Assembly (NCBI GenBank): GCA_039000515.1
Contig: JBCFYV010000024.1
Span: 42,729,979-42,793,978, forward strand
DNA from: Timema cristinae
Lineage: Eukaryota > Arthropoda > Insecta > Phasmatodea > Timematidae
Length of the DNA stretch: 64,000 nucleotides
Reading direction: 5' to 3'
Shown: one piece after another, positions 36,401 through 45,959 of the stretch
Layout: each line of letters starts with the position of its first letter
How positions within the stretch are numbered: the first letter of the stretch is position 1
Notes under the pieces: generated by a model
Database searches by the model: none
What the model was told of the DNA's origin: nothing
The model's input: the letters and a program-made list of their open reading frames with translations, nothing else
Program-made: the position numbers and the translations under genes

Positions 36401-36616
36401 AAAATGTACAATTAGTTCCTTTAGAGTAGTCTTAAATAATTAATATTAATTTGGTAAACCAACTTCTTGGCTTCACCTGTTCTAAGCTATAGGCCTACAT
36501 TTCACTGGAACGTTATTTCAATTAAATATCAGTATTTGAATGTACTTACTTATGCTAAACAATATCGATGCAATATGAGTTCGCCACAAATGCTGCGAGA
36601 TATGAAGAATTGACAT
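26876..36616 (-). CDS. FAM151B: Menorin / FAM151 family protein, complete four-exon gene
   Basis: The coding exons are 36550-36616, 33236-33370, 28798-29021 and 26876-27415; joined they give 321 codons with all junctions GT-AG and phase-compatible (1, 1, 0). Residues 1-30 form a signal peptide (hydrophobic 'IASILFSII'). The family core follows: 'VTWAHAVN' (His54), 'MMLEADV' (Glu74, Asp76), 'PIMAHPP' (His94), 'VKLDFKSIE' (119 onward), 'PVWLNADILPGPVN' (147 onward) and 'TLSPGW'. The His...ExD...His pattern is that of the glycerophosphodiesterase-like fold proposed for this family. Six N-x-S/T sites in the last exon fit a luminal or extracellular protein. The C-terminus is 17 hydrophobic residues ending at the stop, as in a GPI-anchor signal. 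Worm MNR-1 is a skin-derived cue for dendrite branching and mouse Fam151b is needed in the retina; the insect role is unknown to me. Confidence 0.9.
27560..27838 (-). mobile_element. tRNA-derived SINE, family G, in FAM151 intron 3
   Basis: Read on the minus strand, 'ggtcagagtctctggctgct' and 'cccaggttcgattgattcc' form a tRNA-like head, followed by a roughly 200 bp body. No second copy was seen in the window. Confidence 0.45.
28521..28767 (-). mobile_element. SINE family A copy, 30 bp from the FAM151 exon-3 donor
   Basis: Full-length apart from the tail; body 'gggatgaggaaggttgaatt' and head 'ccagtctactgtaagagtag'. It lies in the same orientation as the gene, between 30 and 277 bases after the splice donor. 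Confidence 0.82.
28798..29021 (-). CDS. FAM151B: FAM151 exon 3
   Basis: The acceptor 'tttttctttacag' is followed by AC completing Asp, then KLMMLEADVVLGNK, IPIMAHPP, VKLDFKSIEV and LQNHKDN, with donor AAT|gtatgt. It carries the E-x-D and second His. Confidence 0.93.
29368..29578 (-). mobile_element. SINE family A copy in FAM151 intron 2
   Basis: 'gagtgggaaacggttttagg' and 'caaacctcgatctccctg' match the body and head; the tail is lost. Confidence 0.75.
30415..30770. mobile_element. Putative pogo/Tigger-like remnant in FAM151 intron 2
   Basis: 'gaaacccgactatccaacc' at the left with nearby 'gccagataacagg', and 'tgtcggataaccaaagatc' at the right, resemble the ends of Tigger-type elements ('...tatccgg...gataa...'). 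No transposase sequence remains. Confidence 0.4.
30850..31005 (-). mobile_element. SINE family A, degraded
   Basis: Only 'gtgcccacaatagtttgg' and 'cacccgaccggtatttgag' remain recognisable. Confidence 0.45.
31165..32100 (+). pseudogene. hAT transposase pseudogene (ZBED5/SCAND3-like)
   Basis: Three plus-strand frames in succession encode pieces of one protein: 'LADNTVRRRISEMAQDI' then, after a stop at 31375, 'IQVDEATDSVKDAHLIVYV'; next 'KWENCVGMCIDGAPSM'; next 'IKTRPTESRLFASLCKG' and 'GWLSRGKVLTRVFE', ending 'LAD.FERLN..NMSMQG'. This order is that of domesticated and active hAT transposases of the ZBED5/SCAND3 group. Frameshifts near 31490 and 31720, the internal stop and the lack of the BED finger and C-terminal dimerisation region make it dead. 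It lies antisense in FAM151 intron 2. Confidence 0.88.
32315..32400. repeat. hAT terminal sequence
   Basis: 'gtcacactccgaaacagg' followed by 'ttggaaaccactgc' reads on the other strand as the common hAT end (CAGTGGTTTCCAACC). It is probably the right end of the element that carried the transposase at 31165-32100. Confidence 0.6.
32581..32806 (-). mobile_element. SINE family A copy
   Basis: Tail 'tagtaccacttcttactacc' to head 'tgacaaccgaagcagg'. Confidence 0.75.
32905..33050 (+). mobile_element. SINE family A, degraded
   Basis: Forward words 'tccctccatgcaaat' and 'ggtacatttcctctga' are recognisable; head and tail are lost. Confidence 0.45.
33236..33370 (-). CDS. FAM151B: FAM151 exon 2
   Basis: The acceptor 'acatatttgtttcag' is followed by 44 codons (MMNAESSRL ... 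GDLTKVTWAHAVNNK ... KKALA) and donor GCAG|gtacag. It contains the first catalytic-type His (WAHAVN). Confidence 0.9.
33420..34187. other. FAM151 intron 1, nothing recognised
   Basis: AT-rich intron sequence without supported features. Confidence 0.35.
34188..34555 (-). pseudogene. 5'-truncated LINE in FAM151 intron 1
   Basis: The minus strand keeps an open frame with 'VIRERVGVQGVHEIVKEA', 'RLRWYGHVMRTEKERI', 'GRPIKRWEEQI' and ends near (atg)n at 34190. It is the best preserved of the three fragments of this LINE family. Confidence 0.8.
34556..35283. other. FAM151 intron 1, nothing recognised
   Basis: No supported feature. Confidence 0.3.
35284..35840. mobile_element. MITE with long palindromic ends rich in 'ttaacg'
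   Basis: Left end 'cttatgccgggatcacgatc' then 'aacttaacg'; right end 'cgttaagttgatcgtgatcc' then 'ggcataag': inverted repeats of about 30 bp with one indel. The sub-terminal 100 bp on both sides consist of short 'gttaactt/aagttaac' palindromes. The exact target duplication is ambiguous, so the superfamily is unknown (PIF/Harbinger is possible). Confidence 0.65.
35841..36549. other. FAM151 intron 1, nothing recognised
   Basis: No supported feature. Confidence 0.3.
36550..36616 (-). CDS. FAM151B: FAM151 exon 1 (signal peptide)
   Basis: ATG at 36616-36614 opens 22 codons, MSILHISQHLWR... to ILFSI, then A|gtaagt. The first base of the split codon plus TT of exon 2 gives Ile. This exon is inferred from the start, donor and phase match; the N-terminus is not conserved enough to prove it. 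Confidence 0.72.
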
Positions 36617-36804
36617 AGTTAAGTCCTATTTTTCTTATGTTTATAAAGTACTGTATTGTAAAAAAAAAAATCAATATGAACTTGTGCTTTAAACAGCTGA
36701 TTTGTAATTGATCCGACTTTTGTCAGTTCACCCACCTTAGGGAAAATAATTATGGTGAGCTAACACCGTATATTTTCGGGTACTTCCGTAAACACTCGTG
36801 ATTA

Positions 36805-36812
36805 TGACGTCA
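36805..36812. promoter_or_regulatory. Palindromic CRE-like TGACGTCA upstream of FAM151
   Basis: A perfect TGACGTCA about 190 bases upstream of the FAM151 start codon. It matches the CREB/ATF consensus; the same palindrome also occurs at 10195 and near 20496 away from any start, so use as a promoter element is only a suggestion. Confidence 0.35.
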
Positions 36813-37221
36813 CTTTTCTCTATTATTGATTTTCAACAGGCAAGAATGATAAAAAAAATAATGCGTTAAATTAATTGGCATGTTCTAAACAACTTTTACT
36901 CAAAATATTTGTTTGTATATTCCGTAAACTCGGTACATGTATAGTTAATTGGTTTTTGTAATTTTATGTACTATAAAAAAAATGTATGTATTCTTAATCA
37001 CGTGATATCGTGTCAGCTATTGTAAAGTAGATATTATTATAATACATTGTCCAATCTAATTCGTTGTAATGAAACAATTTCAATAAATTCGATAAACACA
37101 ATCAACATTTTCATATTTATTATTTTTTGTTTAATGTTTGTAGTTTGAACAACAATATCCTTTATCTATTGAAAAAATCTTGAAGTTTGCTAGTTTTTTT
37201 GTGTGTCTTTTTTTTTGTCTT
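36813..37221. other. Upstream flank of FAM151
   Basis: AT-rich, no supported feature. Confidence 0.3.
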
Positions 37222-37473
37222 TAAGTACCACGTCTTATTTAGGTTTTACGCATATGCACTGATGATGCCAAATGAGCTTGGGATGAGGAAGGTTGAATTT
37301 AGAGGCAGTGTACCCACATTTGTGTAAAGAATGGTAGAGTGGAAAATCATCTAGGAAAACCACCCTTAGATTCAGTGCACCTGAACGGGATTAGAACCCC
37401 GATTTTCCTGTCATCAGAAGTCTAGTCTCTTGCGAGAGTGACTCCTTAGACCATGCAACCACCAAAGCAGGTC
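37222..37473 (-). mobile_element. SINE family A copy
   Basis: Full-length; 'agtaccacgtcttatt' to 'caaccaccaaagcagg'. Confidence 0.8.
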
Positions 37474-37764
37474 AAAACTGCTATTAAAAGTATATGATTG
37501 AAAATATTACACGTTTAGAAAAGAGTAACCGCTTTATATACCCTCGTTGGTACTTCCATTTGGATTCGCACATCTATGTTCATTTATTTTCCCACCTGGG
37601 AATGACTCTCCGTAGCCGTTCGTAACGATAATCTTTAGAACGTTGAGGTTGATACAACTTCTATGGAGTGCTATGGAACTTACGCATCTTTGTTCATTTT
37701 AGCTTCGTTTTTGCACAAACCACTATATAGAAACTATTTTTTCATCATAGGCCTTCGGCAATGG

Positions 37765-38030
37765 CCTAATATTAATTTTCCTGGAAGATGGATCGGTCGT
37801 GTTGGACCTGTGGCTTGGCCTCTACGTTCCCCTGGTTTAACGCCATTAATTTTTTTTCTTTTATATGAGGAGTTCTCCAACAAAAAGTGTATGAAGTGCC
37901 TGTTAATGACCTTCAATCATTACGACAAAGGATAATGCAAGAGTGCAAAGAAACAACAGTCTCACAATGTCCGTCAGCCACTCGTTCTGTCATTGCTTGT
38001 TTCGAGGCTGGAGGTCGTCAATTTGAACAA
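37765..38030 (+). pseudogene. Mariner-like DDE transposase, C-terminal pseudogene
   Basis: The plus strand encodes 'RWIGRVGPVAWPLRSPG', 'LTPLIFFL' (in active relatives 'WPPRSPDLTPLDFFLWG'), then after a frameshift near 37890 'YEVPVNDLQSLRQRI' and 'FEAGGRQFEQ'. These are the last DDE block and the C-terminus of the Tc1/mariner-related transposases common in insects. The Asp of 'SPDLTP' is Gly here, and the N-terminal two thirds are missing. Confidence 0.8.
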
Positions 38031-38039
38031 AATAATAAA

Positions 38040-38877
38040 ATATTTTATTTAATACCTACCAATTTTGTTTTTATCTTGTTTATTGCTGTTTGCGCGAAAA
38101 GGAAGCTATAAAGAGCAAATTTCCGAAATATATTTTGAGTTAGTTTTTTGATCCCCTACCACTTCCCAAAGTTTAGCCGTTTTAACCCGAGAAGATCCTG
38201 TATGTACACACGAAACAATAAGCAGCTCAGGTTGAATGAGGGATTGACTCACATCCAAATTTTGACGATTATAATTATCTACAACCCTAATTCAAGAGTT
38301 TTCACGCGATATACAACTAGCTATCAGTGTTGTAGAATCAGTCTTTTTGTGCTAATTGGTCGCGGTTTTGAAATCCGGTCTTCTCTCATGTCAATCGTAC
38401 ATTTCCTGCCATGTCATGCGTGGAGACATTTCGTGTCGATGCCAAAGTGATGAGATGGATTTTTTTTTTCTTTTCGTGGAAAACTGTAGGTTGGTAATCC
38501 TGCCGCTAACTGGACGTTTCCTTTTGACAACGATCGACAGCATCGCTTTTTTGATGCGACCCACCGGGAACGAAACGTGGGCGGCCCGCGTCACTCACAA
38601 AGGGTGGCGTAAGGAAGGTGTGGAGTGGGGGTGGGGGACTATGGATTCAATATGGAGTGGGGTGTTAGGGGGTAGAGAAATAGTCAGTCCACAGGAAATA
38701 AAACATTGTACTTTCTTGGAAAATTGTGTTTTATTTGTGCGATTACTAAGTTAGGTAGATTGAAGGCATGCCTGAAAGAATTAGTTTCAACTGACGTTAA
38801 AATGGAATAAGAGATTGAAGGTAGATATGAATGACTAGATTCAGCTGACATTAAAATATACCAATAAATCGAAGGTA
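38040..38877. other. Intergenic, nothing recognised
   Basis: A less AT-rich block at 38440-38660 has overlapping open frames on both strands without family resemblance. Confidence 0.3.
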
Positions 38878-39075
38878 CACTAGCCCCATGAAAAGCCCTT
38901 TGAAAAGCTACCAGACCAAATTATGTATCTCTACGCCGAACCATATGATCTGCAAAATTATGTGTTTAGCAGCTGTCACTTCTGACGGTCAAAATTTAGG
39001 TATATACCTAAATGTTGACTGTCATAAGTCAGCTGTGAGCTGTCAATCAGCACCAAAGAAGCCATGGGGCTACTA
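38878..39075. mobile_element. TA-flanked MITE (CAGTAGCCCC family), copy 1
   Basis: Right end 'aagaagccatggggctact' followed by TA; the left end is partly lost ('cactagccccatg'). The interior 'gtatatacctaaat' hairpin is retained. Confidence 0.7.
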
Positions 39076-39097
39076 TATATAGATGAAAAACCGCGGC

Positions 39098-39256
39098 TCA
39101 TTCATTATCCGTTCGGATTATATGCGTATGAACTAACTATGCTAATGTTTTAAGGAGGAGGATGGTTGAATTTAGAGTAAGTAGACCTGAATTTGCGTGG
39201 AGGGGTAGTGAAAAGACATTTAGTAAAAATCCCTCTCAGTACACCTAACCAGGGTA
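39098..39256 (-). mobile_element. SINE family A, truncated
   Basis: Tail and body present ('cattatccgttcggatta', 'ctgaatttgcgtggagg'), head missing. Confidence 0.7.
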
Positions 39257-39414
39257 TATATAGAGAGTTACGCCTCGTGGGTTTTGAGGTATAGGGTCAC
39301 TCCATCCTCTTTACATCTCCCCTCCAACATTGGCGACATCTGGTGCGGGAAACCTTAGTAATGCGTCCAATAAGGTGAGTCATCCGACAAACGACCTGGA
39401 AGGTGTCAACTTTA

Positions 39415-39645
39415 GAGGAGAACACGGAGACACTGTGCGGGACGCGTTGTCTCGCTTGAAACAGTTCCTAAACCCTTGCCGTCAGTATGAACGTTGTGCC
39501 TCAGACAAAGAGGAACAAGGAGGTTAGGGGTTGTCTCACTTGGGACAACTTATAGGCCTCAGCCGTTGGTATAAATGTTGTGCCTCAGATAAAGGCGAAC
39601 AAGGAGACTTATCGCAGGACGCGTCGTATTGCTAGAATGAACCTG
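39415..39645 (+). repeat. Degenerate tandem repeat, unit about 85-90 bp
   Basis: 'cgttgtgcctcagacaaag' plus 'aggaacaaggagg' recurs as 'tgttgtgcctcagataaag' plus 'gcgaacaaggaga', and 'gcgggacgcgttgtc' recurs as 'gcaggacgcgtcgta'. The block is less AT-rich than its surroundings. Confidence 0.55.
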
Positions 39646-39661
39646 AGCCGATACCATGTAA

Positions 39662-40330
<669 letters not shown>

Positions 40331-40471
40331 TAACATTAGTCCAGTCGTTCACAAAGTAAGAAAATTCATCAATTTGAAATTGGGGTAAATATCTCTTGTC
40401 AAAGGACATATGAACGACTGTGATACGATCGTTTTGGTTGGCCTTGAAATAAGTTTGGATAAACCAGTCAT

Positions 40472-41155
40472 AAGGTTGTTTCACACTGAAAGCTAAGCTA
40501 AGTTAAGATTTGCTCCTCTGTTTAGAAAATAGCTGACCATATATTTAAATGTGATGGTTCATACAAAAAGCTAAGCTGAGTTAAGATTTGCTCCTCTGTT
40601 TAGAAAAATAGCTGACCATATATTTAAATGTGATGGTTCACACAAAAAGCTAAGCTATGCCGTGCAATGTTTTTTTTTTCCTATTGCTGGCGGTGCAATT
40701 TTTCTATCTTCCATCTTGACACATATTATGTTGCACATGCGCATAATACAGCTTGATCCACTTGTTGAACAGACGCAGTGCTGGAGTGTTAAAGAAGTAT
40801 CGAAATTACGTTTTCAGTTTATTTTATGTTTATTTAGTTAATTTTGTATTTAGGTTTTATATTTAATAAGTGTTTTTATATTATAATGGAAACGTTAATT
40901 GGACAAGTCAAGCCTCTACTTCCTTTCTTTCTTTCTCTTCAAAAACAAGCTACTAATAGCAACAGCTTCTCTTTCCCAGTACTATCATCTGAGCTCAAAC
41001 AAGACATTTTGGAGAATACCAGAACTTAACTTCACTGAAGAAGACCAGAAAGAAACGACAGTGAATTCAGGAAGGGAACTATAACTTAGCAATGAGTCTG
41101 AAACCAAGGTGACAAAACCTTAGCTTACTTTAGCGTTATTTGTGAACCGACCTAT
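40472..41155. mobile_element. Putative MITE with internal 78-79 bp tandem repeat
   Basis: Ends 'aaggttgtttcacactgaa' and, inverted, 'ttatttgtgaaccgacct' flank about 680 bp. Near the left end 'agctaagct...ttaagatttgc' repeats at 40491, 40569 and (partial) 40648. The plus-strand frame 40844-41029 has no recognisable domain. Confidence 0.5.
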
Positions 41156-41355
41156 AACTTGAAACAGGTATAAAACACGAAAATAAGCTTAATTGGTATT
41201 CGAGAAAACTGAGATTGATCTTTAATCAAAACTACAGTTTTACTACTCGCATGGACGACACCTTATACGGTGGCACAATCTACCGACTGACTTAAAAAGA
41301 GATCCAGGTTCGCCTATCATTAGTGGGCATGTGGTTTAGATGCCAGTCTCAACTA

Positions 41356-41516
41356 CAATAGCCCCATGGCTTCTTTGGTGCTGACTGACGGCTCACAGCT
41401 GATGGCTTTGAAAAGTTACCAGTCCAAATTATGTATCCCTACACCGAACCAAATGATCCTCAAAAACATGTGTTTAGCAGCTGTCAGTCAGAACCAAAGA
41501 AGCCATGGGGCTAATT
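41356..41516. mobile_element. TA-flanked MITE (CAGTAGCCCC family), copy 2, internally deleted
   Basis: 'caatagccccatggcttc' and 'agaagccatggggcta' are inverted ends with TA on the left; the central hairpin is missing. Confidence 0.75.
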
Positions 41517-41524
41517 TAGTTTGG

Positions 41525-41690
41525 TTTATAGATGACGTGGAGGTTGGAGTGCGAGTCTTAATTGGTTGTGTTGAGGTTGACTTATCCTTAATGGTTTCCC
41601 TCCACTAAAATGTGGATACACTTCCTCTTAATTAGACCTACATGATCCTAGCTAGAAATTATTAAAATGTATCTAGTCTGAACGGGATGG
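41525..41690 (+). mobile_element. SINE family A, degraded
   Basis: 'ggtttccctccactaaaat' and 'gatacacttcctctta' match the body. Confidence 0.5.
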
Positions 41691-41865
41691 GGTAAAAATA
41701 TTTCTTTTGATTTTTTCAAATAATTACTCTTTTGTAATACCCAACATATATTTTAGTAACCTATTTAATTCTATAGCTTAGTTATTTGAATAGGGGTAGT
41801 TTTTTCACGATTGCATCTAGAAAGCCATGAAGTATCTTTATTCAGAGGTGGTAATTTTTTTTTAT

Positions 41866-42118
41866 CACTACGACCTATTACTTGTTCAGTATAAACGTAT
41901 ATATGATAGTTATTCTACGGGAACAGGGATAAGGAAGGAAGAATTTTAGAGATAATATACCCGCATTTGCGTGGAAGAAGAGTGGGAAACCATTTAGGAA
42001 TAAAACACTCTCTGTAGACCCGACCAGAATTCGAACCCAAATATTCCCGTCATCAGCAGGCCAGTACAACTCAAGAGTGAGAGTGACGCCATAGACAATT
42101 CTGCCACTGAAGCAGGTT
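41866..42118 (-). mobile_element. SINE family A copy
   Basis: Body 'acccgcatttgcgtgga' and head 'ctgccactgaagcagg' are clear. Confidence 0.78.
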
Positions 42119-42426
42119 TTATAGAAGTTGTTTGATATAAAAAATATGGTGTAACTTTCTTTAACTATCCATCAAATTATCATTTATAAAATAATGTGTT
42201 TTAGGAATATTTTATAAAAATTAAAAATTACACTAAAAGACATAAGCTAGAGTTTTATCAAAGAAAATGGTAAAATCTGAAAGATTAATTTAGAATTGCG
42301 AATCAATTATAAATTTAACTATAAATTATGAACTGAACATATTTTATGTCATCAAATTTTTAAAAGCCTCACGATGCATTGTTAAATATTTTTCAAATGA
42401 ATGGCGTCCATTTTCGTAACCATATA

Positions 42427-42795
42427 TATTACTAGACAATCCCGCATGGCGTTGCCCATGACCCACTGTGTAATAAGATTTATATAAGACCCCCCCCCCC
42501 CCCATGGTGCCCGATTTCAAATGGAAACGTTATCTCTGAAATGTAATTCTAAGACAGATTATATCAATAAATATAGTTATATTATACCTTGTGTAAGACT
42601 ATTGACATTTTTATGAGGAATAAATTTAATTTTTCAAAATAAAATATAGCCTATGTTACTCGCTGATAATGTAGCTTTATATTGGTGAAAGAATTTTTAA
42701 AATCGGTCCAGTAGTTTTTGAGTTTATCCATTACAAACAAAAAAAAAACAAAAAATCAAATCTTTCCTCTTTATAATATTAGTATAGATATAGTA
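42427..42795 (+). repeat. Arthropod-type dispersed retroposon 3' end (tentative)
   Basis: 'ccgcatggcgttgcccatg' at the start and 'atcggtccagtagtttttga' ... 'ttataatattagtatagat' at the end are strings I know from dispersed repeats in many insect genomes. A poly-C tract lies at 42489-42503. Family name not assigned. Confidence 0.5.
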
Positions 42796-42799
42796 GAAA

Positions 42800-44059
42800 C
42801 TTTAAGAAATAAAAAAAAGTTATATATCACATAATTTTTTAATATTTTTATAACATATTTTATAAAATAACAATCTTTCTTTTATGAAATAAATATGACA
42901 GTGTAGTTCCGCCTTAAGTGCCAGCTGCTGTCGACCCAAAGTCCCGTAGAACGAGGTGTGAAATCTTGAGTTCACGGGTATTTACCACCCTTCGTCTCCC
43001 CCTGCCCTCCTTGTCCCACCACCGGCCACTGGATGAAGCTACCTACACACCCTACTCAGATAAAACATCTCAACCACACAATAAATCAAATAATTTATAC
43101 TATCATGTACAGTATCACTCATAAAATGACATATATCTGCAGGAAAAAAAAAATGAATATTTAGTCACGTTTTATTACTAGACCTGTATATCATGATTAA
43201 AAATTTTCAAGATAATTTTGAACTTACTGGAAAACCATTTGTAATATCTTGTTTAGCAAACTTTTGTTCTAAAATAAATATTGTTCGAGCCCTTTTACAA
43301 TATTGTCGTTTTTATCAATTAACAACTTTAATACGTTTATTTACTAAATAAATCGTTAAAATTTTAATAAAAACGATGGTATTTTTACTTTCTCGTGACA
43401 CTTGATAGAGAAATTTTTTTGTGATCGTCAAAAAATTTATTTCCAAATTTTAATAGCCGCAAAATAAAGTGTTTTTTCGAAAATCCGTCCGTATCTCGGC
43501 CTAAAGCCAAAACCGTTTTACCGATAAGGCTGAAACTTGGTATCTAAGGTTTTTACAAGGTTCCCAGATGGAATTCTTGTAACTATTGATCTAACCCCAA
43601 AAATTGAGGGTAGTTTACTTTATAAAAAAAAAACTTTTTTTCACCCCTTGAAATCAGCTCTAAAAAATTTGATTCGAATTATTTTTAAGGCACAATTTAA
43701 CATTACACTCGAAATGTTGTTTCTCATTTTTCAGGGAACATGATTTAGAGGGTACTTTCCAAAAGTATATATTTTCAATTTTGATCAATTCTCCTCAACT
43801 CTTTAAGAAACAAAAACTTATCATTTTAAAGATGTAAGACTATTGGAATTAAAAAACTTTTCTCTGATTTTTTTTTTCTCTCCATAAAACCAATATTTTC
43901 CTAGCTTTAAGCAAATATGTATTTTTAATGGAGAGTAGAAAATTTACAGTACTAATACATTCCAGATAATTAGAATTTTTTTAAAATTATAAACTACAAA
44001 ATGGAGGGGGTTAGAGCATTCCTTGATGGATTCCACTAAGATAGGGCCATTTTTTAATA
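42800..44059. other. Intergenic, no supported gene
   Basis: A less AT-rich block at 42905-43070 has a proline-rich frame on the plus strand without domain match. 43460-43640 ('cgtccgtatctcggcc') looks repeat-derived, but no second copy is in the window. Confidence 0.3.
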
Positions 44060-44513
44060 CAGTAGCCCCATGGCTTCTTTGGTGCTGACTGACAGCTCAC
44101 AGTTGACTTCTGACAGTCAACATTTAGGTATATACAGTAGCCCATGGCTTCTTTGGTGCTGACTGACAGCTCACAGCTGACAGTTAAAAGCTTTGAAAAG
44201 GTACCAGACTAAATTATGTATCCCTACGCCGAACTATATGATCTGCAAAAACATGTGTTTAGCAGCTGTCACTTCTGACGGTCAAAATTTAGGTATTATA
44301 CCTAAATGTTGACTGTCAGCTGTCAGCTGTGAGCTGCCAGTCAGCACCAAAGAAGCGATGGGGCTACTGTACCTAAATTTTGACTGTCAGAAGGGACAGC
44401 TGCTAGACACATGTTTTTGCAGATCATATGGTTCGGCGTAGGGATACATAATTTGGTCTGGTAACTTTTCAAAGCCGTCAGCTGTCAGCACCAAAGAAGC
44501 TATGGCACTACTG
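44060..44513. mobile_element. TA-flanked MITE, outer copy hosting a second copy
   Basis: It starts 'cagtagccccatggcttc' after TA and ends 'tatggcactactg' before TA. It is interrupted in its central 'ggtatatacc' by the inner copy at 44135-44369. Confidence 0.8.
44135..44369. mobile_element. TA-flanked MITE, inner copy
   Basis: 'cagtagcccatggcttc' to 'gcgatggggctactg', with TA on both sides (44133-44134 and 44370-44371). Removing it plus one TA rejoins the outer copy as '...aggtatatacctaaa...'. Confidence 0.82.
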
Positions 44514-44607
44514 TACGTCACGGGAAGATTGTCATATTTCAGGATAAAAGGTGTGTACAAAATGATCACCAAAGATCACGATAAGCGTCATAAAATAATA
44601 CAATCGA

Positions 44608-44806
44608 CTTACAAACTAACTTAATTATGTAAGAGACACAATATTGATTTACCCAGCTGTTAGTTAATCACTGTGAAAAGACAAGTTCTAATTTCACACA
44701 TGATAAAAAAAAAGTCCTTATTATGGCGGGAATCGGATTCCGGGACCATTGGCTAGCTAGACATAAACGCTACCTACCAACGAAGCTAAGGTGTCAAACC
44801 ACTGAT
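44608..44806 (-). mobile_element. SINE family F copy
   Basis: 'acaaactaacttaattatg' body and tRNA-like end 'ggcgggaatcggattccgg' with 'ccaacgaagctaaggtgt'. Confidence 0.6.
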
Positions 44807-44862
44807 CATCATGATAAATGTAAAATATATATGTGTATATATATATATATACATATATATAT

Positions 44863-45026
44863 AACTATACCAACGCCTGAATTTTGGAAAGTCAAAGAAA
44901 TTAAAGAAACTCATGTCTCAAGTTTTAAAATAGGTCGATATGATATATATATATATATATATAAAACTTGAGACTTGAGTTTCTTTAATTTCTTTGACTT
45001 TCCAAAATTCAGGCGTTGGTATAGTT
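44863..45026. repeat. Near-perfect long hairpin (arms about 65 bp)
   Basis: Arm 44863-44928 ('aactataccaacgcctgaat' ... 'tctcaagtttta') is the reverse complement of 44962-45026 apart from a 'tg/ct' difference. The loop is about 35 bases including an (at)n run. Another (ta)n run lies just to the left (44828-44862). Confidence 0.9.
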
Positions 45027-45577
45027 CCCAATTTTCATAGGAATGGCCTTATCTAATAGCTGGAAAAGTCGATAGACCTATTTTTACGTATTCAAAGGTC
45101 ATGTTATGTGATATGCTGCTGTCACCTTTGATAAATACTTTCTTTACCTTTAAAATAACAATATTGTAAAGAATTATTTATTTTGACTAACAAAAAGTTT
45201 GTATTTTCTAAAAGTCCCTTTATATTAAAGTTGGACCTAACATATGATAACATCTGACCATTAAAAAAAAGCTTAAAAAAACGCAATTTAACTAAACTAT
45301 GGTTCTAAATTTACTGTTAATCTTTGGTATATATAGAATGTGAACAATCTCTATTTCTCGCAACGTATGGGAACCCTAAGAATGAAAAGATGATCTGTAT
45401 TTTTTCCACATCACAATGATTAACTAAAAACAGGGAATGAGGGGAGTGCAACATAAAGAGAGAGAGAGGAAAGATATGTGTGACAGTTCTGTCATTCATG
45501 AAGCCATCATCCGGCACGGAGACGGGGCCATGTGCTCATCGCTGACATTCTAACCTCTGGCTTCTGACTTTAAATAA
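45027..45577. other. Intergenic, nothing recognised
   Basis: AT-rich apart from 45480-45560; no supported feature. Confidence 0.3.
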
Positions 45578-45959
45578 TTAAGATAGGAGTGTATGGAACG
45601 TGAGGCTAGGACAGTATTTTTTTACAGATTTTATATAAAAAATATATTTTTTTGGTCAAAATGAATCAAATAATTCTCCAATAGAAACTTAGCGTTTAAT
45701 TTTCTTCACACGGTGATATCAACAGTTCTTGAATAGCTAGATGTCAAGGGTTTCCTAAAATTTAATGACACTTTTTTTCTTCATTTAAAAAGTTTATTAT
45801 GACAGATGTTCAACAAATGTTGATATCACAAGGCGAAGAAAATTAAATTCTGTGTCTCCACCGGAACAATATTTGACTTATTTTGTTTAAAAAAAAATGT
45901 TGCTATAAAAACTGCAAAAACATTGCCCTTAATTCGCGTCCCCTACAAACCCAACTTAA
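45578..45959. mobile_element. Fold-back MITE with TTAA at both ends, 382 bp
   Basis: TTAA at 45578-45581 and 45956-45959; ends 'gataggagtgtatgg' and, inverted, 'gcgtcccctacaaaccc'. The two arms meet near 45790 ('cttcatttaaaaag'). Confidence 0.8.

Noticed and set aside
38356..38754. 132-codon plus-strand frame
   Set aside because: Overlapped by long frames on the other strand, no conserved motif; less AT-rich block explains the length.
42918..43124. Proline-rich 68-codon frame
   Set aside because: No splice partners, start context or homologous family recognised; listed only as a less AT-rich block.
44723..44971. 82-codon open frame
   Set aside because: It is made of SINE sequence followed by (ta)n and one arm of the hairpin.
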